Shown: piece by piece, positions 36,972-46,394 of the stretch | Layout of the letters: the number at the start of each line of letters is the position of its first letter | Position numbering within the stretch: the stretch's first letter is position 1 | Source: Cycas panzhihuaensis | Lineage: Eukaryota > Cycadophyta | Reading direction: 5' to 3' | Assembly (NCBI GenBank): GCA_023213395.1 | Contig: CM041465.1 | Location: 54,691,741 to 54,755,740 of the forward strand | DNA: 64,000 bases | Notes under the pieces: model-generated | Seen by the model: the letters and a program-made list of their open reading frames with translations, nothing else | Told to the model about the DNA's origin: nothing | The model's database searches: none | Program-made: the position numbers and the translations under genes

Positions 36972-37650
36972 TTAGTAACTGTGTTTTGAGGTGCGAACGT
37001 CGCAGTTAAAGTGTAAGACGACCTGGGGCTTGGGTGACAGGTAGGCCAGACAAGCCTCAGGGACGGTCAGCAAGGAGAGAAAGGCGGTGCTCAAGGATGA
37101 GGTGAACGAGACTATCTGCCTCAGCATTGAGGGCCCAAGGGATATGTTGGATATCGACAGAAGAGAAACGGGCCAGGAGGGATCTGGCAGCAGAAGCAAG
37201 AGTCCTCAAGTGAGGGCATCGCACCTGGTAAACCTAGGTGAGATGAGACACCACAACTTGAGAGTCGCAAAGCAAAACAATGGATCCGTGATAGAAACGG
37301 AGAGCATCAATGAGGGCTTCAATAACAGTTGTATATTCGACTTCGTTGTTGGTAGCCTCTGGGAGGAAGATCCCAGAGGGAAGGAGATCGTGTCTAGAAG
37401 GGCCGCGGAGAATCCATGCAGCGGCAGAAGGTCCAGGATTACCGCGGCCTGGCCGCTTCAGAAGATGTAGATGGACATAGGTGATACAAAATCCAGGCGA
37501 ACAATAGAAAATGAGAGCAATACTCGAAAGGCAAGCAGAAAGTGGCCATGAAGGGTAGGAGGACCTAGCAATGAGGTTACCCAGGGTGAGAGCAAGCAAC
37601 CCGATCACCGGCGGAGAGTGATCGGGAGAAAAAGCCCCCTGGGGCGCCAA
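36972..37650 (-). pseudogene. aRNH: second RNase H of element D
   Basis: Minus-strand frame from 37650. It has GNPGPSAAAWILRGPS, IFLPEATNNEVEYTTVIEAL (catalytic Glu present) and GSIVLLCDSQVVVSHLT (catalytic Asp present), then a stop, and in another frame RSLLARFSSVDIQHIP and LNAEADSLVHLIL. The stretch with the first catalytic Asp (TDG in B) is altered to LKRPGRG, so the enzyme is dead. Between this and the aORF promoter (37577-37917) the minus strand is open in three frames, also in C, so I cannot tell which frame is used or whether it is an N-terminal part of this protein. Confidence 0.72.
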
Positions 37651-37996
37651 AAGGTCGCTTTAGAAAGCGAAACATGCCCCCAGGCGGGATGAGCATTCTC
37701 TTTGGGGACCCCAAGAGCGAAAAAGGGTCGCGGAAATGGGTCCAGGGTGATGAAACGCGCCAAACGAGTATAAACTTGAGCAGGCGCAAGAGTAGCACGC
37801 AAAACGACATAGAAGGGCCCTAGCAAAAGCACGATAGTGAGGCACCATAAATGCTCTCGCAGGGGAGAGCAGAAAGGGCCTCAATAGAGCACAATGGGTG
37901 ATAGGGCCAGAAGGCAAAGGTGATCAGGATAACGAGATGGTCCCAATGGCTGTTGCGGGGCCAAAAACGAAGGAAGTGCCCGTTGGGGCCCCCGCC

Positions 37997-38003
37997 TATA
38001 TAA
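37997..38003 (+). promoter_or_regulatory. TATA box of the antisense gene (element D)
   Basis: TATATAA in CCGCCTATATAAGGAAA, 161 bp before the start codon. The downstream leader (GGAGCGCCGCCCAACTTCGG) is also conserved in A-C. Confidence 0.72.
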
Positions 38004-38163
38004 GGAAATTAACGGGAAAATGGATTCATTTTCACCAGCTCTCGTACGAAACCAGAGCCATTCCCTTATGCAGCGGAGCGCCGCCCAACTTCGGAGGCAC
38101 GCAGAGGGAGATCCGACCATTGGATAGGAGAGCAGAGAGAGCCAGCGCGACCGACCAGACGAC

Positions 38164-40574
38164 ATGGCAGTAGCGAGACCAGATCCAGTAAGTGGATATC
38201 ACTAAACCTAGCCCATCTCGAAGTTCAAAGTTTACTAGTTTTTTAAGGTTTTTGCATGGTTTTAGTACCCCTTATGGGCAACGAGAGGCCTCTCGGAGTC
38301 TGAATCAGACCCAGAAAGAGGCGGGGACCTGGGCATTAGGTAGCCCTGGTCCCGGTGGGCCCCACGGGGTCCACCAGAAGAAAATTTTGGTTTTTCAGGG
38401 CGGAAATCCCCCCCTTTTGGGGGATCATCGTTTGTACCGCGGTAATGATCGCGGTGCCGCGATCATCACCGCAGGGCCCACGATCGCCGCGGGACCCGTG
38501 CCAAACTTAGCTGACATGCAAGTTCAAAGATGACGAAGGCAGAGAGGTAGAAAATCAGACATGAGAGCCAAAAGAGCCCCAAATCTCAGACAGAGAGAGA
38601 TTTGAGCGAGAGAGGGATGGCAATGACTGACGTGAAGCTAACTTTGAGTTGTTTTTGGTGTGGACAGGTTGTCATCATGGTAGATAACCACGAGAACGTA
38701 GGTATGGCCATGTTGAGCTACATGGAGATGGCGACGCAGGAGGATAGGGAGATCCTACAGAGGTGTGGCCTATACAAGGCCCTCAAGACACCTAAATACA
38801 CATCAGATCAGAGGCTGTTGGTTGATATAGTGTCCCATTGGGACAGGAGGAGACATGTGTTCCACCTACCGCAGGTAGGTGACGTGATGGTCACGCCGAG
38901 AGATATCCGGCGAATCGGGAGTTTGCAATGTGGAGGCCGGTGAGACTAGGGACGCCGCCTCAAAGACCGAGGCAACGATAGGAGGCACTGCTCTTCACTG
39001 TGAGCCGACAGATGGGAGCGGAGGAGCCCCTCCAAACAAGATCGATGTCGTTGATTCCTCGAGTGAGGAAACCGGTTAGATTATGCATTCTGCCTGCATT
39101 TCCCGTAAATGTAACTATAGGGAGGTGCCAGGTGGATGGATGGATGCAGTTCACCGCTGCGAAGCCAGCGAGAGGATGGACTAAGCAGCCCTGATAATGG
39201 TGAACCTCTTCGCCCAGTTGGATACTATCAGGACGACCGGTAGAGGTGGGTTATCATATAGCACACCTATTCTGTTGTTGGTTCTTCGATCACTGCAGCG
39301 GGCACCAGCAGGGGGACCACACCCCGTCACAAAGTAGGCCCCGATGGTCCACAAGTGGCAGACGCGGCTGAGGGGGACAGAGGACAGAGCCCACGTCAGA
39401 CGATCAGTGGAGGCTATGTCACTATACCTCTTCACCCTACCAGACTACATAGTAGAGCCTTATAGGACAGCGAGGTGGGACAGTGACGACGAGGCTAAGT
39501 GAGGTGAGTGCCCGCAGGCGATGACAACGGAGATGACGGAGACGATGGAGACGACGGGGATGATGGGGCCGGCCCGTCACGACCTGCAGGGGAGGTAGGT
39601 CCCTCAGGGATAGCAAGAGACACAGAGGGTCCATCCGGGGCTACCGGAGGAGAGGCAGGCCCGTCAGGAGCACCAGATGAGAGCAGGGGACCCGTGACCA
39701 GGGCCCGCAGGCTACGGATCGTGATGGGACCCGGAGGGACGAGAGCTAGGCCCACCCCTGCGAGGAGGGAGGCCCAGGTAGAGGAGGTGCTAGAGGACAA
39801 GGCACCCGCAGCTGGCGGAGAGCCAGGAGGGGAGGATGCCGCACGACCAGAGGAGCCGGCGGCCACAGCAGGTGAGACCTAACCCTTTCCAGAGTTGTTT
39901 GGCATCTAGATAGATGTTTGGTTTTATTTGATCGTGGTATATGGTGAGATATAAACTGACATATGGCATGTTGCATTGGCAGTGCATGAGAGACGTGAGA
40001 CCTGATAGAGGCTATGGTGAGGGAGATATTCCCTCAGGTGTACGCAGTGGGGCAACCGCCCATCCAGTGTGTGATGAGCTTAGAGCGCAGTGCCCACATT
40101 GCAGGCATTCACCCTGTTGGTGAGGGCGAGGGACATATGGGCTGCGGAGTCCCAGGAGCATGTGACATCCTAGGGATGACTGCAACAGGAGAGAGATGAT
40201 GCGAGATGCGAGAGAGATGAGCTACGCGGACGGGTGCAGGCTCTAGAGGCATAGGGCGGAGTAGGCGGAGATGCCGAGAGCAGGACCCAAATAGCGATCA
40301 TCACAGGCGTCTCGGTGGTGATGAGGAGGCACTCTGGGGAGAGCGGGATCGTATCTAGGCCAGATATGATCAGTTGGTAGCACAGATGGTATTGAGGTCG
40401 ATCTGGAGCAGGACACATACCCACACGGCGACGACGACCCCGAGACGACCGAGAGATGAGGAGAGCGAGGCGGGTAGCTCGAGGAGGCCCAGGAGGAGCC
40501 TCGGAGGCATGTGGTCCCCAGGAGAGGGATCATAAAGACCAGGAGATGGTACCCCAGGAGCGGGGCAACAATAG
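38164..40574 (+). pseudogene. aORF of element D: antisense PMD / coiled-coil gene, best kept copy
   Basis: Exon 1 is 38164-38187 (MAVARPDP), intron 1 is 38188-38667 (GTAAGT to GGACAG), exon 2 is 38668-39871, intron 2 is 39872-39982 (GTGAGA to GGCAG) and exon 3 is 39983-40574, stop TAG. Exon 2 opens VVIMVDNHENVGMAMLSYME and the plant mobile domain is uninterrupted through ILQRCGLYKALKTPKY, LLVDIVSHWDRRRHVFHLP and VMVTPRDIRRI (to about 38910), after which a patch of altered bases shifts the frame. The linker has an acidic DDGDDG run and GPSG repeats (39508-39870). Exon 3 keeps the RPRDEESEAGSSRRP tail but is shifted near its start. The gene is antisense to pol, transcribed from its own promoter. 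PMD proteins occur in plants both as host genes and in transposons. Confidence 0.78.
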
Positions 40575-40719
40575 TAGGATATGTACATATGGTTTTGGCA
40601 GGGGAAAGCACGGGCCTCCAGGGGGTCATATATAGGATCATATGATTATACCCCCCTATAAGGACACCGGCTTCCCAGATGTATGATGCGACATGATTTT
40701 TGGATGTATGTATATATAT

Positions 40720-40740
40720 ATGGGGTGATTAGAACCCCAT
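40720..40740. terminator. aORF 3' hairpin (element D)
   Basis: Perfect 7-bp stem ATGGGGT/ACCCCAT, loop GATTAGA, 146 bp after the aORF stop. Confidence 0.45.
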
Positions 40741-40890
40741 TTGGATATGAGATGCTGTGTATGATGTATCATATGTGGGTGACATGCATGGTTATTTTAT
40801 GTATTGTGTAATCGTTATGCTGTGGATATTTTATGTTATGAATATTTTATTGTATGATGCACATGTTCCCTTCCATATATGACTATATGT

Positions 40891-41142
40891 CTAATAGGAG
40901 CACACACACACGTCGTGAGTGGGACGACAGAGGGGTGTGAGGTTAGAGGATAGAGTGACATACACGTCTACAGAAGAGCATAGTGGAATATGCGAAGGAA
41001 ACGACATACGGGAAAGAGGAGCAACGATGCTCCCAAGCGTCCTCCTAATTGGGGAATGCCCAAGTAGGACGACAAAGGTTCCCGAGGGGATACGGGAATG
41101 CGGGTTCTGCAGAAGGAACTGGAAAGAAGAAGAATGATCCAT
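40891..41142 (-). CDS. Possible small ORF downstream of integrase (element D)
   Basis: An 83-codon minus-strand frame with GTFVVLLGHSPIRRTLGSIV and IPLCSSVDVYVTL. Homologous open frames of similar size are at 62191-62442 in C and at 50558 on in E. The opposite strand of the same stretch is also open in the same three copies (for example 40919-41137). Which strand, if either, is coding cannot be told from this window. No known family is recognised. Confidence 0.3.
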   Translation of the reverse strand: MDHSSSFQFLLQNPHSRIPSGTFVVLLGHSPIRRTLGSIVAPLSRMSFPSHIPLCSSVDVYVTLSSNLTPLCRPTHDVCVCSY

Positions 41143-41195
41143 CTTATATTGCCATTCTACCCATAGTTGGGAAGAATGGGGACAACCTAAGATGG
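41139..41195. other. Convergence hairpin (element D)
   Basis: CCATCTTA pairs with CTAAGATGG at the ends with one bulge, and CCATTCT pairs with AGAATGG inside. It begins 46 bp past the integrase stop. Confidence 0.6.
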
Positions 41196-41240
41196 TAGTT
41201 TAGGCTCATTTCAGAGCTGGGCGAAGGGATCGCTGAAAGA

Positions 41241-42530
41241 TCACACGTAAAACTTCTTAAGAAACTTCCCATTAACAGCTTTCTCAAATTCAAGCCCTTC
41301 TAGGGTGGCTATCCTATAGGTGCCATTATCGAGGGATTCGATAATGACGAAAGAACCAACCCATCGGGGTTTGAACTTGGTCAAACGGTCATGGAGATAT
41401 TCGAGCTTGAGGACGTAGTCCCCAGGAAACAAAGGGCGGGAACGAAGGTGTTTATCGTAGGCCCTTTGTGAGCGGGCTTTGGATGCTAGGTTAGCCTGAT
41501 AAGCGGCTAAGCGTCTCTCATCCAAAGCTTCGAGGTCCAACAGGCGAGCCTGACGGATCGACTCTTCGTCGATGAAACCTCGAAGGGAGACTCGCAGGGA
41601 AGGAATCTCCACCTCCAGCTGGAGTACTGCCTCAGTACCATAAACCAGGGAGAACGGGGTCATTCCCATGGCGGAACGGATAGAGGTGTGGTAAGCCCAC
41701 AAGGCGGAGGGCAAATGAAGGTGCTAATCCTTTTGGGATTGGGCAACGGTTCTCTTGGGGATGTTGATGAGAGTCTTGTTAAAAGACTCCACTTGGCCAT
41801 TTGCCTGAGGGTAGTAAGGGGAGGAAGTCTTGTGAGAAATTTTAAACTTCTCACAAAGCTCATCCATCTCCTTATTACAGAAAGGAGTTCCATTGTCAGT
41901 GATTAGGACATCCGAGATTCCAAAACGGCAAATGATATGCTGGTAAACGAAAACGGCGATCGTTTTGCCAGGAGTAGTGGTCAAGGGAATGGCCTATGCC
42001 CATTTGGTAAAATACTCCGTGGCAATCAAGATAAACTTGTGCTATGACGATGAAGGTGGGGAGATAGCCCCAATGAGGTCTAGTCCCCACTGAGCGAAAG
42101 GCCATGGCGAAACAATGGGATGCAGGGCCTCGGAAGGCACACGGGAAATGTTGGCATGTTCCTGACATCGCCGACATTTCAGAGTAAAAGCGTGAGCACC
42201 CTTAAAGAGGGACGGCCAAAAATAGCCCATGCAGAGGATCCTCTGAGCCATAGACTGGCCCCTAAAGTGACCTCCGCAAATGTCGTGGTGGCATTCGTGA
42301 AGTACCTGGTTGGCTTCGTCAGTAGTGACGCAGCGGAGGAGGATCCCATCGAAGGACCTCTTGTACAATACCTCGTCCACGAGGAGATATTGCCTAGCAG
42401 AAGTCCGGATACGAGATCTAACTTTACTACTAGCGTCAGGGCGGTATTGGCTGCCGTAAGATATCAAGACAATGTCACCATACCACTCATCGTCGACAAG
42501 TGGATGGGGAGAGGCTCTCTGAATTATCAA
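41241..42530 (-). pseudogene. Integrase of element D
   Basis: From the right: HHCC finger (CHHDICGGHFRGQSM, then LKCRRCQEHA), catalytic core WGLDLIGAISPP (first Asp), ITDNGTPFCNKEMDE (second Asp), PYYPQANGQVESFNKTL (Glu), then PSALWAYHTSIRSA and FSLVYGTEAVLQLEVE. The C-terminal part is FPGDYVLKLEYLHDRLTKFK to EKAVNGKFLKKFYV, stop at 41241. All catalytic residues are kept, but a stop follows QSQKD and another break lies near 42040. No chromodomain. It is the best integrase in the window. Confidence 0.88.
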
Positions 42531-43612
42531 GATAGACTCATCAGGGAGAGAGTCGTCAACAGGAGCACCAAAGGAGTTAGGGATAGGGGCGTCCGCGAGC
42601 TACTCAGCCACTATCAGTCCCTTCTTTGATTTCCGATTAACGATATGGAGGTCGAATTCTTGGAGTAGGACTACCAACGACACCCCTACCCACAACCGAA
42701 CGAGTTAGTAAGTATCGCAAGGATCGGATTGAACGATCACCTTAGGTGTTGCCGAGCAAGTAGTGCCTAAACTTCTTGGTCGCATGGACCAAGGAGAGGC
42801 ATTCCTTCCTACGGGGAATAGTTAAGCTCGCAGCCCACGAGAGTGTGACAGATGAAATATATAGCTCTGCCTCACGAGTCATCCTCCTGAGCTAGCATAG
42901 TGCCCAAGGATTCATCAGTCACCGAGGTGTATAGGATGAAGGGCCTATTGAATCGAGGAGGTGCCAACGTAGGAGCGGAAGCTAGGGCTTCCTTAAGTCC
43001 TTCGAAGGCCTTTTGGGTCTTGTCAGACCAAGCAAAAGGAGCTCCCTTCTTCAATAGGTTTATGAGGGGTTTAGCCCTCACAGCGAAATCAGCTAAGAAG
43101 CGCCTAAGAAAACCAAGCCCCCCTAGAAACGACTAAATTTGGCATTGAGTTCTAGGTGGCGGCATGTCAAGGATCGCCCTGACTTTGTCAGTGTCAATCT
43201 GGATTCCTTGTTTGGATACAAGGAAACCAAGGAGTTTACCCGAGGTAATGATAAACACGCACTTGAGAGGATTTAGACTAACGTGATACTTGCGGCATCG
43301 TGAGAAGATGGCACGCAAGTTGGAAGGGTGATGGGCCCTAACGCGGGAGAGACCCATCATATCGTCCATGAAGACCTCCAACGTGTTATCGATAAGGTCA
43401 TGGAAAATGAAATGCATGGCTCTTTGGTAAGTAGCACCTGCATTCTTAAGGCCAAAGGGCATCGCCTTGTAGGCGAAGGTACCCCAAGGAGTAGTGAAGG
43501 CCATCTTATGGCAGTCTTCGGGAGAAATCTGAATTTGGTTATAATGAGAAGTCAGTCCATTAGGGACATCACTCAACCGGCCAAGGCGATCAATGACTTG
43601 ATCAAGGAAGGG
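42531..43612 (-). pseudogene. RT (3' part) and RNase H of element D
   Basis: RT palm YNQIQISPEDCHKMAFTTPWG, FAYKAMPFGLKNAGATYQRAM and active site LEVFMDDMMGLSRV (near 43365-43380, both Asp present), then the thumb, the connection AKPLINLLKKGAPFAWSDKTQ and PFILYTSVTDESLGTMLAQE. The RNase H C-terminal half at 42531-42870 is fragmented by stops. The RT is cut at 43612 by element E; the N-terminal part resumes at 53889. Confidence 0.85.
43608..43612. repeat. Left target-site duplication of element E
   Basis: AAGGG, repeated at 53889-53893. The flanks belong to the same RT gene of D. Confidence 0.9.
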
Positions 43613-46220
43613 TGTTTCCCAGCTATTGGGAATGGACTCGAGACGCATCGACATAGGTTTGTTCAGGTATATATTCTTACTTTTCTCACCTATGGTTTGA
43701 ATAAAGTTATTTAGAGTAGGTTGCTTGACATATGCCTGCCTGCGTGCATTGCCTTTTTGCTTGCTCATAATGCATGTGCCTACGGCACACTTTCAGCCTA
43801 TGACGACTCACAGCGGGGGCATTCCTCAGCGAATGCGACACCCTGTATGGCCTACAACCACTCACGATGTCTCCACAGTTTCTTGGGATTATTTCTGCCA
43901 GCTTGTTTATTCTTGTTACAACATGTCGTTTATGTTGCAATCCTTCCTAAGTCTGGTTTAATCCTTAGTTAGGACTCTTTGCATTGTTTTGGGTACTTGC
44001 CTACTGCTTGGGCATTCCCTCAGCTGTTCCCATTTATGATTAGCCTCCGTTTTTGCCTCAAAACCTGATTTTACAGCTTATTTTTCTCTATTTTTAATTT
44101 CAGGCCTGTACCGCAGTAAACTTAGCGGTACCATAAAGTTTGCAGTGGTACCACAAAGTTTGCAATGTAGATTACAAAGTTTGCAGATCGCAGAATTTGC
44201 CGCAGACGACTGCTCGAATTTAAAAAGAACCACGCGACAGTTTCCGTGTTTTTTCATGGAACCGCCGTGGGTTCGCATTTACTCGAGGCGCCTAATGCCC
44301 CCAACGTTCACTTACTGTGAACAAGAAATAAAAACCATTTTTTCACTCATTTGCATCATTCTTGAGTTCATTTTTTAAGTTTTCCAAAGAAAAGCTCTCC
44401 ACAAAAAGACAAGAGAAGGCACAGAAATCAAAAGGTTCAAGCACAAAGAATTGAGGAGGAAGGACAAGGTCGCCACTGTGGAGATTTACAGGGCCATTGC
44501 TGCCCCTAACTACTCTCCACAACCAACTCCTTGCCTCTTGCAACCACACAAAGATTCAAGGGACTTCTTCAACCAAGAAGTTGCCCCAAAGACTTGATTC
44601 ACATCCCCAACTTCACAAAGGGCTTCCTCCATCTACTTTGCAGCTGGGAGCACTCATGACCAGCCTTCATTGGGCCTCTATCACATCGTCCCTAGTGGTA
44701 GGATGCATGCATGACCTCTCTATACAAGGTGCCCCTTAGATTTACTTGCTTTTTGTGTATTTGCTTGCATTTCTTCTTCGTTTTTGCTTGTATTTCCTTT
44801 GCTTGTTGCTTGCAAACTCCTTGGATATACTTGCATGTCTCTCATATTTATTGCCAAGCATTCTACCCCTTCTTTCCCTTTGTTTTTACTCCCTGAATGA
44901 AAGTAGCTACCATTGGCCATAGCCGCCCCTTAATGCTACCTTGACCCGAATCCGTTTTCCCGGTTTTCTCTTTGGATTTCCTCATTTTCTCCAAGACTTC
45001 TTCCGTTCTTTCCTCAGTCAGTTAGAGTAAGGGAGCATACACGAGGATTTGAGGGAGATAGGCAGGGTTCCATCCCCCATTGCCGTCCTTCTCCCCAAGG
45101 GTTCCGTCCCTTGTCCTCTTTCCCTTACCATACACGCTGTCCTAAGGAACGGGCCGAAGGAGTTTAGGAGGTTGTGTTAGGGTATCCAGGTCAGTTTGAG
45201 ACACCCCGCGTCCACCTTTGTTACTACCCGGCATTCCTTTCCCGGGCCCCTTTGGAGACCTCTCGTGGGTGAGTTAGCCATCCCGAGGCTATACTCAGTT
45301 CTGCTTGGTGTGTGTGTGTAGCATTTGGCAGTGTAGGAGTATCTCGTGCGCTCTTATTTCGTTTGCTACATTCTAACACATAGCTTAGCTTATTTAGTTA
45401 CGTTGATTTCAGTTCGTAGTTCATATATATATATCCTTGTATATTTTGTAGCCTCTCCTTCGAGAGGAAGGTACTCTTTTGTTAACAGGATCGTGACGGT
45501 GGAGGTAGCGCGTGGAGCGAACCCATTGCCGGTTAGCTCACTCATGGTATTTTCTATCCTTTAGTTTTGCGTTTCCTTTTCGTCCCTTCATTTCACTTGA
45601 TTTCGCATGCTCACGGGGAGGTAAGTGAACCCCCGTTGTCATCGTCAATCGACGTTTCATGCTTGGAGGAAAGAGGAAAGGAGCGCAACCGGAAGGGAGA
45701 ATCTACACTTCAACCTCAACCGCCGGATCCAGGTATTCCTCGCGTTTCCTTTGTTTTTCCCTTTTTTATCATTCTTGCTTTTTATACATGCTTGATAGGT
45801 AAAAGAGAAGGAAACATAAAGAGAAAAAGAAATAGTCTTTTATTTTACGTTTACTTTCTTGTACCGTTTCTTTTACTTTGCATTTCATAGAGATAGAAGA
45901 CCCGCTTACATTGCATACCCCAACCACGCTGTACTTCACACCCGTTACACGTTGATTTTGTTGCCCCCTCGTTGCCTTCTCATTACCTTGAGAAGCCGCA
46001 ACGCGCGAGGTTTCCTTTTCCTTCCTGGCCATCCGAAGGGTAGGAAGGCCTCATATTTGCACGGCTACCTGGAAGCAACCAGGCACCTTGCAGTCCCCGA
46101 ACCCGTGCTCCGGCGCACGGACGACCCGCGAGGTGAGATCCTCACTGTCTAGCCCAGTCAGTGTTGTGTTTTGTATTTCTTTGCTAGACGTAGGATCACC
46201 GCCCCGCGGAGAGCGTTTCA
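43613..46220 (+). repeat. 5' LTR of element E (2.61 kb)
   Basis: TGTTTCCCAGC at the start, GCGTTTCA at the end. It pairs with 51316-53888, almost identical from 44290 to 45000 and more different in CpG-rich parts. At 44105-44190 there are three copies of a unit of about 20 bp containing ACAAAGTTTGCA, two of them starting GGTACC. GTTCAC-5 nt-GTGAAC at about 44305 is an inverted repeat. Frames such as 44497-44896 are open in both LTRs only because LTRs are copies of each other, so I do not call them genes. Confidence 0.9.
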
Positions 46221-46221
46221 C

Positions 46222-46239
46222 TGGCGACCATACTGGGGA
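46222..46239 (+). promoter_or_regulatory. Primer-binding site of element E
   Basis: TGGCGACCATACTGGGGA, one base after the LTR. Its first 7 and last 8 bases fit the complement of a tRNA-Arg(ACG) 3' end, with mismatches between; another Arg isoacceptor may fit better. Confidence 0.8.
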
Positions 46240-46394
46240 ACTACCAGTAAGGGAGCTAAATCCGCTTCCCCTTCTTGTTGGTGTTCTTGCCTCTAGGTAG
46301 GTTTGCATTCTGTGTTTTTAGTTGGGCAACCCCCGACGTATTTTACGTTTCTTCCTTTCCTTTTCTTTTCGTTCCTCCTAACGACGCTCGCAAG

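Noticed and set aside
39495-39866. Minus-strand Ser/Pro/Ala-rich ORF opposite the D aORF linker
   Set aside because: Low-complexity complement of the GPSG/DDG linker; the plus frame is the one continuous with the PMD.
38164-40574. Antisense gene as an envelope-like protein
   Set aside because: No signal peptide or membrane segment. It is on the strand opposite to pol and carries PMD motifs.
42120-42629. Plus-strand ORF of 169 codons over integrase of D, with a similar one at 63390-63899 in C
   Set aside because: Shadow of the integrase finger region on the minus strand, where the HHCC and WGLDL motifs lie.
44497-44896. ORFs in the E 5' LTR that recur at 52167-52567 in the 3' LTR
   Set aside because: Both LTRs are copied from one template, so recurrence is not conservation. 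There is no similar frame in the C LTR and composition is low-complexity (Phe/Cys/Leu).
46222-46239. Assigning the primer firmly to tRNA-Arg(ACG)
   Set aside because: The middle three bases do not fit that tRNA and another Arg isoacceptor fits other parts, so only the general resemblance is claimed.
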